Positions 44,537 through 55,275 of a stretch of 64,000 nt of DNA are shown here, one piece after another. The position numbers and the translations under genes are program-made. This DNA comes from Kordiimonas aestuarii (GTDB lineage Bacteria; Pseudomonadota; Alphaproteobacteria; Sphingomonadales; Kordiimonadaceae): positions 352,549 to 416,548 of the forward strand of contig NZ_JAOBPP010000020.1 in assembly GCF_025574465.1 (NCBI RefSeq). The letters run 5' to 3'. Position 1 is the stretch's first letter. Every line of letters begins with the position of its first letter. Under the pieces are notes generated by a model, which saw only the letters and a list, made by a program, of their open reading frames with translations, searched no databases and had not been told where the DNA came from.

Positions 44537-46471
44537 ATGATGTATAAACTTATTGTTTTCTTGCCGCTTATCGGCTTTCTGGTTGTTGGCATGTTTGGCC
44601 GCAAATTGGGTGACAAAGCCAGCCAGTTGATTACGTCCTCGCTTGTGAGCATTGCTGCGATCCTCTCTTGGGTGGCCTTTGCTGAAATCGCGCTCGCGGG
44701 CCAGCAGGCTAGCGTTCATGTACTGGACTGGGTGTCTTCGGGCACGCTGAACTTCTCATGGGCATTCAAGATCGACACACTCACCGCTGTGATGCTGATC
44801 GTGGTGAACACGGTGTCTGCACTCGTGCACTGGTATTCCATGGGCTACATGCACGAAGATCCCGACAAACCGCGTTTTTTCGCGTACCTGTCGCTCTTCA
44901 CTTTTGCCATGCTCATGCTGGTGACCTCCGACAACCTTGTGCAGATGTTCTTCGGATGGGAAGGCGTGGGCCTTGCGTCCTACCTTCTCATCGGCTTCTG
45001 GTTCAAGAAGCCAAGTGCCAACGCGGCGGCCATCAAGGCATTTGTAGTTAACCGCGTGGGTGACTTTGGTTTCGCGCTTGGTATCTACGGGTGTTTCGTG
45101 CTGTTTGGTTCGGTAGAGTTCGAGACAATCTTCTCCACCGCGGCACAGTACCAGAATGCGACGATCACCTTCCTTGGCCATGAGTATCACGCCCTGACGG
45201 TGATTTGCCTGCTGTTGTTTGTGGGTGCCATGGGTAAATCTGCGCAGCTAGGCCTGCACACATGGCTGCCAGACGCGATGGAAGGCCCGACACCTGTTTC
45301 GGCGCTCATTCACGCCGCCACCATGGTAACCGCCGGTGTGTTCCTCGTGGCGCGTTTCAGCCCTGTGTTCCAGTATGCGCCGGATGCCCTTGTTGTGGTT
45401 ACAATAATTGGTGCCGCGACTGCCTTCTTTGCCGCAAGTGTTGGCCTTGTGCAGAACGACATAAAACGCGTGATCGCCTATTCGACGTGTTCGCAGCTTG
45501 GTTACATGTTCTTCGCGCTTGGTGTCGGGGCTTATGGGGGTGCCATTTTCCACCTGTTTACACATGCTTTCTTCAAGGCGCTTCTTTTCCTTGGCGCTGG
45601 GTCTGTGATCCACGCAATGCACCATGAACAAGACATGCGTAACATGGGGGGGCTTCTGAAAAAAATCCCACTGACAGCCGGTGTTATGTTCATCGGTAAC
45701 CTTGCAATCACTGGTTTCCCGCTCCTGTCTGGTTTCTATTCGAAAGACATGATCATCGAAGCTGCGTACGCATCCCATGCCCCGGGGGCTGAGTTTGCCT
45801 TTGTGATGGGGGTTGCCGCGGCGTTGATGACAAGCTTTTACAGCTGGCGTCTGTGGTTCATGACCTTTATGGGCGAAACCCGCGCTGACCACCACACCTA
45901 TGATCATGCTCACGAAGGGCCATGGACAATTCGTCTGCCGCTTATCGTACTGGCTATTGGTGCGATATTTGCGGGCTATGTGTTCCATGAAGCCTTCATC
46001 GGTGACGGTCGTGTCGCCTTCTGGAACGGCGCTTTGGTCACTTCTGCGCATGACATCATGACGGAGGCACACCACGTGCCGTTCGCCGTCAAGGCTATGC
46101 CGTTTATTGTGATGGTTCTGGGCGCGGTAATCGCCATGTGGTTCTACCTTCGCAAAACAGACCTGCCACAGCGCACCGCTGAGATGTGGGATGGGCTTTA
46201 TGCCTTCCTGCTCAACAAATGGTACTTTGATGAGCTTTATAACTTTGCGCTTGTACGCCCGGCCTTCTGGCTTGGCCGCTTCTTCTGGAAGCGCGGGGAT
46301 GAGCAGACCATTGATGGCTTCGGCCCCAATGGTGTGTCGTCTGCCATTGGCGCCATCGCGGCGAAGGCTCGCAAACTGCAATCCGGTTATGTGTACCACT
46401 ATGCGTTTGCCATGATCATTGGCCTTGCGCTCGTGGTGACATGGTTTATGGCCCAAGGTGGCGGACACTAA
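44537..46471 (+). CDS. nuoL: NADH-quinone oxidoreductase subunit L
   Basis: A 644-residue antiporter-like proton pump subunit (ND5 homologue), about 16 spans. Marks are [18 protein letters not shown] near residue 137 with the channel glutamate, and [31 protein letters not shown] near 237 with channel lysine and histidines. The C-terminal long lateral helix is represented by the last 120 residues. The ATG is 4 bases after the nuoK stop. Confidence 0.98.
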   Translation: MMYKLIVFLPLIGFLVVGMFGRKLGDKASQLITSSLVSIAAILSWVAFAEIALAGQQASVHVLDWVSSGTLNFSWAFKIDTLTAVMLIVVNTVSALVHWYSMGYMHEDPDKPRFFAYLSLFTFAMLMLVTSDNLVQMFFGWEGVGLASYLLIGFWFKKPSANAAAIKAFVVNRVGDFGFALGIYGCFVLFGSVEFETIFSTAAQYQNATITFLGHEYHALTVICLLLFVGAMGKSAQLGLHTWLPDAMEGPTPVSALIHAATMVTAGVFLVARFSPVFQYAPDALVVVTIIGAATAFFAASVGLVQNDIKRVIAYSTCSQLGYMFFALGVGAYGGAIFHLFTHAFFKALLFLGAGSVIHAMHHEQDMRNMGGLLKKIPLTAGVMFIGNLAITGFPLLSGFYSKDMIIEAAYASHAPGAEFAFVMGVAAALMTSFYSWRLWFMTFMGETRADHHTYDHAHEGPWTIRLPLIVLAIGAIFAGYVFHEAFIGDGRVAFWNGALVTSAHDIMTEAHHVPFAVKAMPFIVMVLGAVIAMWFYLRKTDLPQRTAEMWDGLYAFLLNKWYFDELYNFALVRPAFWLGRFFWKRGDEQTIDGFGPNGVSSAIGAIAAKARKLQSGYVYHYAFAMIIGLALVVTWFMAQGGGH

Positions 46472-46489
46472 GGGCAGGGGATATTTAAG

Positions 46490-48055
46490 ATGATTTTTCT
46501 GGAACATTACCTGCTCTCGCTGATGATGCTTGTACCGATGATCGGTGCGGCCTTTGTCCTCATCGTGCGTCACCAGGATAAAGAGATTGAGAAGCGCAAC
46601 ATCCGTTGGGTAACGCTTCTCGCAACACTCTTCACTTTTGCGCTCAGCATCGTGTTGTGGGCAGGCTTTGACGGCTCAACCGCTGACTTCCAATTCGTGG
46701 AAAAATACGAGTGGGTGGGCAACAGCATCAGCTATCATGTTGGTGTGGACGGTATTTCCATGCTGTTCGTGGTGCTGACAGCCTTCCTGATGCCGATTGT
46801 TGTGCTTGCCAGTTGGGAAGCGATCGAAACCCGCGTGAAGGAATATATGATTGCCTTCCTGCTGCTTGAAACCCTGATGATCGGGGTGTTCTCGGCGCTC
46901 GATATCTTCCTTTTCTACGTCTTCTTCGAAGGCGGGCTGATCCCGATGTATCTGATCATCGGCGTATGGGGCGGTCTGAACCGTATTTATGCGAGCTTCA
47001 AATTCTTCCTCTATACGCTTCTCGGGTCGGTCCTTATGCTTGTGGCGGTGTTCTATATGTTCATCGAGACCGGCACGACCGATATTCCGATGCTGATGAA
47101 CCATCACTTCGACGCGAATGTGCAGAATTTGTTATGGCTCGCCTTCTTTGCTTCTTTCGCAGTGAAGATGCCGATGTGGCCGGTGCATACCTGGTTGCCT
47201 GACGCGCACGTACAGGCGCCAACAGCAGGCTCTGTGATTCTTGCGGGTGTCCTTCTGAAGATGGGTGGCTATGGTTTCCTTCGGTTCAGCTTGCCGATGT
47301 TCCCGGATGCAACGATGCACTTCGCATGGCTGGTGTTTGGCCTGTCAATTGTGGCCATCATCTACACCTCGCTCGTTGCGATGGTGCAGGAAGACATCAA
47401 GAAGTTGATTGCCTATTCTTCTGTCGCGCACATGGGCTTCGTGACCATCGGTATCTTTGTGCTCAACACAAATGGTATCGAAGGCGCGATCTTTACCATG
47501 CTCAGTCACGGTATTGTCTCGGGCGCGTTGTTCCTTTGTGTGGGTGTCATTTATGACCGCCTGCACACGCGGGAAATTTCGCGCTATGGCGGTTTGTCCA
47601 TCAACATGAAGCTTTACGCGGTTACCTTTGTCATCTTTTCGATGGCGTCGATCGGTCTGCCGGGCATGAGCGGCTTTGTCGGCGAATTCCTGGTCCTCAA
47701 CGGCGCCTTCACCTTCAGCAGTTGGCTGGCACTTCTGGCGTCGACCGGCGTGGTACTGGGGGCGGCATATATGCTTTACCTTGTACGTCGCCTTGTGTTT
47801 GGCGAACTGGACAAGGATGACGTGAAGGCAATGCCGGACCTGACTTTGCGTGAGAAGATTATTTTTGCGCCGCTGATCGCTGTCGTGTTCTGGATGGGCA
47901 TTTACCCGAACAGCTTCCTCGACCCGATCCACGCGTCAGTTGAGAACCTGATTGATACTAAATTCCCTGTGGTGGCAAATGAGACGGTTGTGGGCGAAGG
48001 CGCCGCGACCGAACATGACACCCCTGCAGTTGAAGCGCACCAAGAAGCGCACTAA
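46490..48055 (+). CDS. nuoM: NADH-quinone oxidoreductase subunit M
   Basis: A 521-residue antiporter-like subunit (ND4 homologue). The channel glutamate lies in [18 protein letters not shown] near residue 144 and the lysine-histidine helix in [38 protein letters not shown] near 225-260. The last 30 residues are acidic and histidine-rich, a variable cytoplasmic tail. Preceded by GGGGA 12 bases ahead of the ATG. Confidence 0.98.
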   Translation: MIFLEHYLLSLMMLVPMIGAAFVLIVRHQDKEIEKRNIRWVTLLATLFTFALSIVLWAGFDGSTADFQFVEKYEWVGNSISYHVGVDGISMLFVVLTAFLMPIVVLASWEAIETRVKEYMIAFLLLETLMIGVFSALDIFLFYVFFEGGLIPMYLIIGVWGGLNRIYASFKFFLYTLLGSVLMLVAVFYMFIETGTTDIPMLMNHHFDANVQNLLWLAFFASFAVKMPMWPVHTWLPDAHVQAPTAGSVILAGVLLKMGGYGFLRFSLPMFPDATMHFAWLVFGLSIVAIIYTSLVAMVQEDIKKLIAYSSVAHMGFVTIGIFVLNTNGIEGAIFTMLSHGIVSGALFLCVGVIYDRLHTREISRYGGLSINMKLYAVTFVIFSMASIGLPGMSGFVGEFLVLNGAFTFSSWLALLASTGVVLGAAYMLYLVRRLVFGELDKDDVKAMPDLTLREKIIFAPLIAVVFWMGIYPNSFLDPIHASVENLIDTKFPVVANETVVGEGAATEHDTPAVEAHQEAH

Positions 48056-48069
48056 GGAGTATGTGAGAC

Positions 48070-49524
48070 ATGACTGGTGAAATGCCAATTCTCCTACCTG
48101 TGATGCCTGAGCTGATTATGGGCATCGGTGCGATGCTTCTGTTGATGCTTGGCGTCTTTCAGGGAGACAAAAGCTATGGCCAGATGGCCAACCTCTCCAT
48201 CCTGTTGATGGTTGTCACAGCGTTTGTGATGCTCACGCAGGTGGGAGGCGAGCGTCAGCTTACCTTTGGTGGCATGTTTGTCACTGATGCATTCGCGCTT
48301 TTTGCCAAAACGCTGGTACTGGTGGGATCGTCTGTCGCGATCCTGATGTCGGCGAGCTACATGCGCCAAGCCGGTATTGCGAAGTTCGAATATCCCATCC
48401 TGATCCTTCTTGCCACGCTTGGCATGATGGTGATGATTTCCGCCAACAACCTGATGAGCCTTTATGTCGGCCTTGAGCTGCAGAGCCTCTCGCTTTATGT
48501 GCTGGCGGCGCTTAACCGTGACCGGTCTCGCTCGACCGAAGCAGGGCTCAAATATTTTGTGCTTGGTGCGCTTTCAAGCGGCATGCTGCTCTATGGAATC
48601 TCGCTCATCTACGGTTTCGCGGGCACGACGGACTTTGACACGCTCGCCACAACACTTAAGGCCACTAATGGTCCAGAAATTGGCGTGATCATTGGCATGG
48701 TCTTCCTGATGGCGGGGCTGGCGTTCAAGGTATCGGCGGTACCATTCCATATGTGGACGCCGGATGTGTATGAAGGTTCACCAACCCCCGTGACGGCATT
48801 CTTTGCCGCCGCACCGAAAGTGGCGGCGCTGGCGCTGTTCGTACGTGTGATGATGACCGGCTTCTCGTCGATGGCGGCTGAATGGCAGCAGGTGGTGGTC
48901 TTTATCTCCATTGCGTCCATGCTTGTCGGTTCGTTTGTGGCTCTGGTGCAGACCAATATTAAACGCCTGATGGCATATTCAAGCATTGGTCATATCGGTT
49001 ATGCGCTCGTGGGCCTCGCGGCCGCGACACCTGCTGGTGTTGAAGCGCTGCTGATATACATCGCGATTTATCTGACGATGACGCTTGGTTCCTTTGGCGC
49101 CATCCTGACGTTGCGCCGCAGTGAAGGCATGGTGGAAGACATCTCGGACCTGTCCGGCTTGTCGCAGACCAACCTGCCGCTGGCCATTGGTATTGCCATC
49201 TTCATGTTCTCACTGGCGGGTATCCCGCTTCTCGCTGGGTTCTGGGGCAAATGGTATGTGTTCCTTGCCGCTGTTGAGGCCGGGCTGATCCCGCTCGCGG
49301 TGATCGGTGTGCTGACAAGCGTCGTCGGTGCTTTCTATTACCTGCGTATCATCAAGGTGATGTTCTTTGATGAGCCTGCGCCAGCGTTTGAAAGCAGCCA
49401 CGGCCGTGCAGTTTCAGGTGTGATCGCGGTTGCGGCCATCGTGAACTCTCCTGTGAGCTACTTTGTGTTGATCGGGCCGCTCGTGGCTGCTGCGAGCTGG
49501 GCTGCCGGATCACTGTTGTTCTAG
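48070..49524 (+). CDS. nuoN: NADH-quinone oxidoreductase subunit N
   Basis: A 484-residue antiporter-like subunit (ND2 homologue). The YVGLELQSLSLYVLAALNRDRSRSTEAGLKYFVLGALSSG stretch near residue 135-175 and FKVSAVPFHMWTPDVYEGSPTPVTAFFAAAPKVA near 220 carry the channel residues. It is the last subunit of the complex I operon; birA starts on its final base (TAGTG), so translation likely continues into the cofactor genes. Confidence 0.98.
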   Translation: MTGEMPILLPVMPELIMGIGAMLLLMLGVFQGDKSYGQMANLSILLMVVTAFVMLTQVGGERQLTFGGMFVTDAFALFAKTLVLVGSSVAILMSASYMRQAGIAKFEYPILILLATLGMMVMISANNLMSLYVGLELQSLSLYVLAALNRDRSRSTEAGLKYFVLGALSSGMLLYGISLIYGFAGTTDFDTLATTLKATNGPEIGVIIGMVFLMAGLAFKVSAVPFHMWTPDVYEGSPTPVTAFFAAAPKVAALALFVRVMMTGFSSMAAEWQQVVVFISIASMLVGSFVALVQTNIKRLMAYSSIGHIGYALVGLAAATPAGVEALLIYIAIYLTMTLGSFGAILTLRRSEGMVEDISDLSGLSQTNLPLAIGIAIFMFSLAGIPLLAGFWGKWYVFLAAVEAGLIPLAVIGVLTSVVGAFYYLRIIKVMFFDEPAPAFESSHGRAVSGVIAVAAIVNSPVSYFVLIGPLVAAASWAAGSLLF

Positions 49525-50306
49525 TGAGCGACCTTTATCAAGATTGGGAGGCCTCGACACCAGCGGGTGTCGGGGCTCACTTTTATGAAGAGTGCGGTAG
49601 TACCAATGCGGTAGCAGCCTCTCTGGTGCAAAAAGGTGAGCCGGGGCCTTTGTGGGTCGTCGCCGGCCAGCAGAGCGCAGGTCGTGGTAGCCGGGGCCGG
49701 CAGTGGACTTCAAAGCCAGGTAACCTTTATGCCTCGCTTCTGCTACGTCCGACCCTTGCGCCAAAGGATCTGACGGTGCTACCGTTCATCGCAGCCCTTG
49801 CCGTGCGGGACACATTTGTTGCCCACGGTGCGCCTGAAGGCGATGTGCGATGCAAGTGGCCCAATGACGTATTGATCAGGGACCGTAAAGCAAGCGGCAT
49901 CCTGATTGAAAGTAGTGCGCGGTCAGGCGGTATGCTGGATCATGTGATTATCGGAATCGGCATGAACATCGCCTTCTATCCAGAGGGGGCCCAGTTCCAC
50001 GCGACCTGCCTTCAGGAAATCACGGGGCAGGGGGTGGCTGTAAGGCCTGTGTTTGAATCACTTTCTCACAGTTTGTTTGGTCGCCTAACAAATTGGAATA
50101 CGGCTGATTTCTCCTCAGTCGGGCAGGACTGGTCAAATGTCGCATGGGGCCTGGGTAAACACTGCACGATACGGACGGTTAACGAGAGCATTGACTGCGT
50201 GCCCGAGAGGCTTGCCATTGATGGCGGCATTGTAGTCAGGCTGGACGATGGCAGTGAAAAACGCCTATATGCAGGGGATATCTTCCCGGTTGCGGGCTTG
50301 GAGTAA
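49524..50306 (+). CDS. birA: biotin--[acetyl-CoA carboxylase] ligase
   Basis: A 260-residue biotin protein ligase that attaches biotin to the carboxyl-carrier protein. The biotinyl-AMP loop is GRGSRGRQWTSKPGN near residue 52, KWPNDVLI near 112 and IGIGMNIAF near 144. There is no N-terminal helix-turn-helix, so it is a group I enzyme without the repressor role. The start is GTG at 49524, one base into the nuoN stop. Presence directly after nuoN is common in alphaproteobacteria. Confidence 0.92.
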   Translation: MSDLYQDWEASTPAGVGAHFYEECGSTNAVAASLVQKGEPGPLWVVAGQQSAGRGSRGRQWTSKPGNLYASLLLRPTLAPKDLTVLPFIAALAVRDTFVAHGAPEGDVRCKWPNDVLIRDRKASGILIESSARSGGMLDHVIIGIGMNIAFYPEGAQFHATCLQEITGQGVAVRPVFESLSHSLFGRLTNWNTADFSSVGQDWSNVAWGLGKHCTIRTVNESIDCVPERLAIDGGIVVRLDDGSEKRLYAGDIFPVAGLE

Positions 50307-50311
50307 GCGAC

Positions 50312-51085
50312 ATGCTTTTGACAATTGACGCGGGTAACACAAACACAGTTTTTGCGCTGATTGACGGCAAAGACATCGTGGAACAGTGGCGCATCTCGAC
50401 AGGTGATCAGCGCACGGTGGACGAATATATGGTCTGGGTCAGCCATTTGATGGCACTTCACGGCCGGGACCCCAAGGCGGTAACAGGTGCGATTATCGCG
50501 AGCGTGGTGCCCCAGGTGGTGTGGCCGCTGACTCAGCTATGCAAGAAATATTTTTGCTGTGAGCCGCTGATTGTTGGCGCTGAAGGCGTCGAGCTTGGCG
50601 TTGACGTTAGGGTAACAAACCCAGCCGAGGTTGGTGCCGACCGATTAGTGAACGCCGTCGCCGGTCATGAGCTTTATGGCGGCCCGCTCGTGGTGGTGGA
50701 TTTTGGCACAGCCACAACCTTTGATGTGGTAGGTACAGACGGCGCGTATCTTGGCGGTATTATCTGCCCCGGCATCAACCTCTCGCTCCATGCTTTGCAT
50801 CAGGCGGCGGCCAAATTGCCGCGCATTGCCGTTGCTCCGCCTTCGAGCCAGCGGGTGACAGGCAAGACTACACTAGAGGCAATGCAGTCCGGTATTTTCT
50901 GGGGCTATGTCAGTATGATTGAGGGGCTTGTAGCCCGACTCAAGCTTGAACACGGTGAGAATATCAAAGTACTGGCAACAGGTGGCCTTGCGCCCGTGTT
51001 CGCTAACCAAACAGAGGCAATCGGCGATGTCGTCGGTGATCTCACGCTTCAGGGGCTAAGGCTCATTTACGAGCGCAATAAATAG
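50312..51085 (+). CDS. coaX: type III pantothenate kinase
   Basis: A 257-residue ASKHA-fold kinase for the first step of coenzyme A synthesis. ATP-binding motifs are TIDAGNTNTVFALIDG at residues 4-19, GADRLVNAVAG near 108 and VVVDFGTATTFDVV near 130. Unlike CoaA, CoaX is not feedback-inhibited by CoA and needs a monovalent cation (family knowledge). It follows birA by 5 bases and precedes the RNase J gene by 8, so this is a tight operon. Confidence 0.95.
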   Translation: MLLTIDAGNTNTVFALIDGKDIVEQWRISTGDQRTVDEYMVWVSHLMALHGRDPKAVTGAIIASVVPQVVWPLTQLCKKYFCCEPLIVGAEGVELGVDVRVTNPAEVGADRLVNAVAGHELYGGPLVVVDFGTATTFDVVGTDGAYLGGIICPGINLSLHALHQAAAKLPRIAVAPPSSQRVTGKTTLEAMQSGIFWGYVSMIEGLVARLKLEHGENIKVLATGGLAPVFANQTEAIGDVVGDLTLQGLRLIYERNK

Positions 51086-51093
51086 GATAGCCC

Positions 51094-52776
51094 ATGGCTT
51101 ATATGAAACCAGACGACCAGCGCCTTCTCTTTTTACCGATAGGCGGCTCAGGTGAGATTGGGATGAATCTCAATCTCTACGGCCACCGCGGCAAATGGCT
51201 GATGGTCGACTGCGGCATGAGCTTCGCGGATGATTATCTCCCGGGTGTTGATCTGATATTCCCGGACCCTGAATTTATTGAAGACGAGCAGGACGCCCTT
51301 GTCGGGTTGGTGTTGACCCATGGGCATGAAGACCATATAGGCGCTGTGCCACACCTTTGGCGGCGTTTTCGCTGTCCGGTATATGCGACACCCTTTACGG
51401 CGGAGCTGGTAGCAGACAAACTTAAGGAAGCCGGACTTTCCGATGAAGTTGAGCTGCATGTGGTGGATGCGCTTCAGCCGCTGGAACTGGGGCCATTCAA
51501 GGTACAGTATGTGCCGCTGGCACACTCCATTGCAGAAGGACATGGTCTAGCGATTGAGACTTCCAAGGGCACCATTTTCCATACGGGGGACTGGAAGCTG
51601 GACGACAAGCCGCTTATCGGCCCGGCGTGCCCGTCGCCAGTACTTTCCGAGCTTGGTGAAAAGGGTGTGTTGGCGCTGGTTGGTGACAGTACTAACGTGT
51701 TTAACGCGAGCGAATCCGGGTCGGAAGCTGCCGTGCGCGAAAGCCTCAAGGAATTGGTGGCTGGCATGAAAAACCGGGTGGTGATCACCACCTTCGCTTC
51801 CAATGTGGCGCGGCTTGAGACGATTGGTGAAGTGGCGAAGGCCAGTGGTCGCCGGCTTGTGCTTCTGGGGCGGTCGATGGAGCGCGTCGTCAAAGCCGCC
51901 AAGGCGACGGGGTACCTGCAGGACTTTCCGCCACTTGTGGACGAGGAAGATGCCGACTACCTGCCGCGTGATGAGGTTTTGATCGCCTGCACAGGCTGTC
52001 AGGGGGAACCGCGCGCCGCGATTGCCCGTATTGCCCGCGATGATCACAAACACCTGCAACTGAGCCCTGAGGACAATGTCATCTTCTCGTCGAAGATTAT
52101 TCCTGGCAATGAACTGGTGCTGGGGCAGCTGTTTAACACCCTTGCCATCAAACATATCAATGTAGTGACGGAGAAAGATGCCTTTGTGCATGTCTCCGGC
52201 CACCCGGGGCGGGCAGAACTGAAGAAGATGTACGAGTGGACGAAGCCACTGTGTGCGATACCTGTGCATGGCGAAGCGCGGCACCTGCAGCGACATGCGG
52301 CATATGCGCGCGAATTGGGCATCAAACATACCATCGTACCGAAGAATGGCGATATCATTCAGATCAGCGACAAGGGGTTGAAGGTGATTGGTGATGCACC
52401 CGTGGGACGCTTGGCGCTTGACGGAAGCGAGGTGGTAACCGTTGCGGACGAAGCCATCGCAGACCGCAGGCGCGTGGCGCTGAGCGGGTTTGTGACCGTG
52501 AGCGTGGTATTTGACCGGGACGGCTCGCTGGCGGCGGAACCGCTGCTCGCAATCCTTGGCGTACCCCGTCAGGACGATGACGAGTTTTATGACGGCATGT
52601 TGGATGCTCTCGAAGACGGCATTGAGCGCATGCCCAAGCCCGCCAAGCAGTCGGACACCATGGTGGAAGAGGTAATCCGCATCGCGGTCAGGCGCTATTG
52701 TCGCCGAGAAGTGGGCAAGAACCCCGGTGTAGCGTCGCTGATCAATCGGCGAAGCGAACTGGAATTCAAGAAATGA
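51094..52776 (+). CDS. rnj: ribonuclease J
   Basis: A 560-residue metallo-beta-lactamase/beta-CASP ribonuclease with 5'-exonuclease and endonuclease activity in RNA turnover. Zinc ligands lie in THGHEDHIGAVPH near residue 77 and HTGDWKLD near 164; the beta-CASP part has GDSTNVFNASESG near 200 and CTGCQGEPRAAIARIA near 308, and HVSGHPGRAEL near 368. RNase J is found with RNase E in many alphaproteobacteria. It lies between coaX and mce, a conserved order. Confidence 0.93.
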   Translation: MAYMKPDDQRLLFLPIGGSGEIGMNLNLYGHRGKWLMVDCGMSFADDYLPGVDLIFPDPEFIEDEQDALVGLVLTHGHEDHIGAVPHLWRRFRCPVYATPFTAELVADKLKEAGLSDEVELHVVDALQPLELGPFKVQYVPLAHSIAEGHGLAIETSKGTIFHTGDWKLDDKPLIGPACPSPVLSELGEKGVLALVGDSTNVFNASESGSEAAVRESLKELVAGMKNRVVITTFASNVARLETIGEVAKASGRRLVLLGRSMERVVKAAKATGYLQDFPPLVDEEDADYLPRDEVLIACTGCQGEPRAAIARIARDDHKHLQLSPEDNVIFSSKIIPGNELVLGQLFNTLAIKHINVVTEKDAFVHVSGHPGRAELKKMYEWTKPLCAIPVHGEARHLQRHAAYARELGIKHTIVPKNGDIIQISDKGLKVIGDAPVGRLALDGSEVVTVADEAIADRRRVALSGFVTVSVVFDRDGSLAAEPLLAILGVPRQDDDEFYDGMLDALEDGIERMPKPAKQSDTMVEEVIRIAVRRYCRREVGKNPGVASLINRRSELEFKK

Positions 52777-52786
52777 GGAGTGTGCA

Positions 52787-53191
52787 ATGATCGGACGGTT
52801 AAATCATGTTGCGATAGTCGTGCCGGACCTTGCTGCCGCTGCAGCGACCTATCAAAACACCCTTGGAGCAAATGTATCTGAACCAGAGGACCTGCCGGAT
52901 CACGGCGTGACCACAGTGTTCGTCAATCTGCCAAATACAAAAATCGAGCTGTTACATCCGCTAGGTGAGGGGTCGCCGATAGCCAAGTTTCTGGCAAATA
53001 ACCCATCAGGTGGCATGCACCATGTCTGTTATGAAGTTGAGAACATCTACGCATCCCGCGACAAACTGAAGGCAGACGGCATGCGTGTACTGGGCGATGG
53101 CGAGCCGAAAACAGGCGCGCACGGCAAACCCGTATTGTTCCTGCACCCTAAAGACTTCTGCGGCACGTTGGTCGAGATTGAGCAGGTTTAA
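52787..53191 (+). CDS. mce: methylmalonyl-CoA epimerase
   Basis: A 134-residue VOC-fold enzyme that interconverts (S)- and (R)-methylmalonyl-CoA, the step before the mutase at 5-9 kb. Metal ligands are expected at His near residue 6 (RLNHVAIVVPD), at His near 84 (GGMHHVCYEV) and at Glu near 131 (FCGTLVEIEQV). PNTKIELLHPLGEGSPI is a family segment. It follows RNase J by 10 bases and is about 43 kb from its pathway partners, a normal split in alphaproteobacteria. Confidence 0.93.
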   Translation: MIGRLNHVAIVVPDLAAAAATYQNTLGANVSEPEDLPDHGVTTVFVNLPNTKIELLHPLGEGSPIAKFLANNPSGGMHHVCYEVENIYASRDKLKADGMRVLGDGEPKTGAHGKPVLFLHPKDFCGTLVEIEQV

Positions 53192-53196
53192 GCGTC

Positions 53197-53487
53197 ATGA
53201 ATATTGCAACGATAATTCTTGTGTATGTCATCGCGTGGTGGATGGTGTTTTTCATTGCACTGCCTGTTGGTATCCGCTCACAGCATGAAAGCCCGGATGA
53301 AGCGGTTGAGGGCACGGAACCGGCAGCACCCGTCAACCCAAACCTGAAGAAAAAGATGCTGGTCACCAGCGTGGTCGCCATATTTATCACGGTTGGTTAT
53401 TATTTTCTCGCGACATCAGGGGTGATCAAGTTCCGCACGCCCGAGAACTCCCCGATCCATGCATCTAAATCAACTGACAAAAAATAA
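53197..53487 (+). CDS. DUF1467-family small membrane protein
   Basis: A 96-residue protein with two membrane segments: residues 3-24 (ATIILVYVIAWWMVFFIALP) and 53-72 (MLVTSVVAIFITVGYYFLAT), joined by an acidic and proline-rich loop (residues 27-52). The PVGIRSQ motif after the first span is the mark of DUF1467, alphaproteobacterial proteins of unknown role that sit just before proS. The ATG lies 5 bases after the mce stop, so it is cotranscribed with rnj and mce. Confidence 0.85.
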   Translation: MNIATIILVYVIAWWMVFFIALPVGIRSQHESPDEAVEGTEPAAPVNPNLKKKMLVTSVVAIFITVGYYFLATSGVIKFRTPENSPIHASKSTDKK

Positions 53488-53515
53488 GCGGCCGATAAGC
53501 AAACGCTTAAAGCGA

Positions 53516-53544
53516 AAAAGCAAGGCGGTAAGCCTTGCTTTTCC
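53516..53544 (+). terminator. intrinsic terminator after the DUF1467 gene
   Basis: Perfect 11-base stem AAAAGCAAGGC / GCCTTGCTTTT with loop GGTAA. The right arm ends in four T residues followed by CC, which closes the birA to DUF1467 operon. Confidence 0.88.
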
Positions 53545-53573
53545 TAATATATAAATCGGCAATCTTCATTGAG

Positions 53574-53701
53574 CTTGCCTGATATTTTATGGCGCAAAGT
53601 CCTCCCTGAGCGTGGACCACATATCGGCGTGAACCGTTCAGCTCTGCGCTGAAAAGAAGCTACGGTACGGCGCTGCCCGCTGTCATTAAATTAGAGACAA
53701 G
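53574..53701 (+). ncRNA. candidate 6S-like structured RNA
   Basis: No protein frame fits this 128-base stretch, but it folds as a long interrupted hairpin. CTTG at 53574-53577 pairs with CAAG at 53698-53701, and further bases up to about 53593 pair with 53682-53697 with a few mismatches. The inner end is a perfect TTCAGC/GCTGAA stem. An AGTCCTCCCTGAGC segment on the 5' arm of the internal bubble resembles AGUCCCCUGAGC of enterobacterial 6S RNA. An AT-rich TATAAA lies about 20 bases upstream. Whether it is transcribed is not known; another small RNA or a leader of proS is possible. Confidence 0.38.
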
Positions 53702-53941
53702 AAACACAACACCTTGTGCTTGTTTGGTGATCCTGTTGCATCGCTGCAACATTCAACGCGCGCCGCAGCCTTAAATTGCGCAAATGAGTATGATTGTTGC
53801 GTGGTGTAGGCCCGAAAAAACAAGAAAGCCGTTGCTATTCGCCGTGCGCACCGGCAAAAGAAGCAAAGGATATTTCGGCTGTCGCGACTTCAGTCCCAGC
53901 CGGATTTTTTCAATAATGCCAATGAATAAAATGAGTAAGCC
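53702..53941 (+). other. gene-free leader region before proS
   Basis: Two more perfect hairpins occur here: CACAA-CACC-TTGTG (53705-53718) and GTTGCA-TCGC-TGCAAC (53735-53750). Neither is followed by a T run. The last 190 bases show no clear gene or element. With the preceding hairpin, this is the only stretch above 300 bases without a gene in the window. Confidence 0.4.
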
Positions 53942-55252
53942 ATGCGTTTAAGCCGCTATTTTCTGCCGACTCTGAAAGAAACCCCTGCTGAGGCGCAAAT
54001 TGCCTCTCACCGCTTGATGTTGCGCGCGGGTATGATCCGCCAAGGTGCCGCCGGCATCTATAGCTGGCTGCCGCTGGGGTTGAAGGTCCTTAAGAAGATC
54101 GAGCAAATCGTCCGCGAGGAGCAGGACCGCGCTGGCGCACAGGAAGTTCTGATGCCGACCATCCAATCTTCCGACCTTTGGGTTGAGAGTGGTCGGTATG
54201 ACGATTACGGCAAGGAAATGCTGCGCATTGAAGACCGCCACGGTCGTCAGATGCTGTATGGCCCGACCAACGAAGAACTGATTACCGACATCTTCCGCAA
54301 AGAGATAAAGTCCTACCGGGATTTGCCGAAAAATCTCTATCATATCCAGTGGAAGTTCCGGGATGAGATCCGCCCGCGTTTTGGTGTCATGCGCGGCCGC
54401 GAATTCCTGATGAAAGACGCTTACAGTTTTGACCTGACGGAAGAGGATGGCCGCAAGTCCTATAATTCAATGTTCGTGGCGTACCTGCGAACTTTCGCCC
54501 GTCTTGGCCTCAAAGCTATCCCGATGCGTGCAGATACCGGCCCGATCGGCGGTGACCTGAGCCATGAGTTTATCGTGATTGCGGATACCGGTGAGAGCGA
54601 GGTCTTTTTTGACAAGGCATTTGACGCGCTTGACCCGATGATTGATGCGGGAGCGGGTGACGATCTACAGCCAATTGTGGACGAATGGACCAGCATTTAT
54701 GCGGCGACGGACGAGATTCATAAACCTGACAATTGCCCTGTGGATGCCAGCAAGCTGGTGACCGGGCGCGGTATCGAGGTTGGCCATATCTTCTTCTTCG
54801 GCGAAAAATACTCGGCTCCTATGGGGGCGAGCGTGCAGGGACCAGACGGCGAAACCACCAATGTTCAGATGGGGTCCTATGGCGTGGGTGTGTCCCGCCT
54901 TGTTGGCGCCATCATCGAAGCATGCCACGACGCAGACGGTATTGTCTGGCCGGAAAGCGTGGCGCCGTTCAAAGTTGGCCTGATGAACTTACGCGCAAAG
55001 GATGACGAATGCACAGCAGCCTGCGACAAGATGTATGCTGAGCTGACAAAGGCTGGTGTAGACGTGTTATATGATGACCGGGACCAGAGTGCAGGGGCCA
55101 AGTTCGCCAATATGGACCTGATCGGTTTGCCATGGCAGCTTGCCATTGGGCCACGTGGCCTTAAAAATGGCGTAGTTGAACTTAAAAACCGTGGGTCCGG
55201 TGAGCGGGTTGAGCTGTCGCCGGAAGATGCTGTCACAAAGTTGACCGGGTAA
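53942..55252 (+). CDS. proS: prolyl-tRNA synthetase, short (mitochondrial-like) form
   Basis: A 436-residue class II aminoacyl-tRNA synthetase. Motif 1 region [14 protein letters not shown] near residue 72, motif 2 [22 protein letters not shown] near 140, and motif 3 [14 protein letters not shown] near 310, then the anticodon-binding domain ([23 protein letters not shown]). The large editing insertion (INS) of E. coli ProS is absent, leaving about 436 rather than 570 residues; this is the usual alphaproteobacterial type. Editing then depends on trans factors. The ATG is preceded by GAGTAAGCC. Confidence 0.96.
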   Translation: MRLSRYFLPTLKETPAEAQIASHRLMLRAGMIRQGAAGIYSWLPLGLKVLKKIEQIVREEQDRAGAQEVLMPTIQSSDLWVESGRYDDYGKEMLRIEDRHGRQMLYGPTNEELITDIFRKEIKSYRDLPKNLYHIQWKFRDEIRPRFGVMRGREFLMKDAYSFDLTEEDGRKSYNSMFVAYLRTFARLGLKAIPMRADTGPIGGDLSHEFIVIADTGESEVFFDKAFDALDPMIDAGAGDDLQPIVDEWTSIYAATDEIHKPDNCPVDASKLVTGRGIEVGHIFFFGEKYSAPMGASVQGPDGETTNVQMGSYGVGVSRLVGAIIEACHDADGIVWPESVAPFKVGLMNLRAKDDECTAACDKMYAELTKAGVDVLYDDRDQSAGAKFANMDLIGLPWQLAIGPRGLKNGVVELKNRGSGERVELSPEDAVTKLTG

Positions 55253-55275
55253 TACAACAAACAGGGGAGGGCCGC

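Noticed and set aside
45248..46573. 441-codon open frame opposite nuoL
   Set aside because: Histidine- and arginine-rich nonsense, typical of the complement of a hydrophobic membrane gene.
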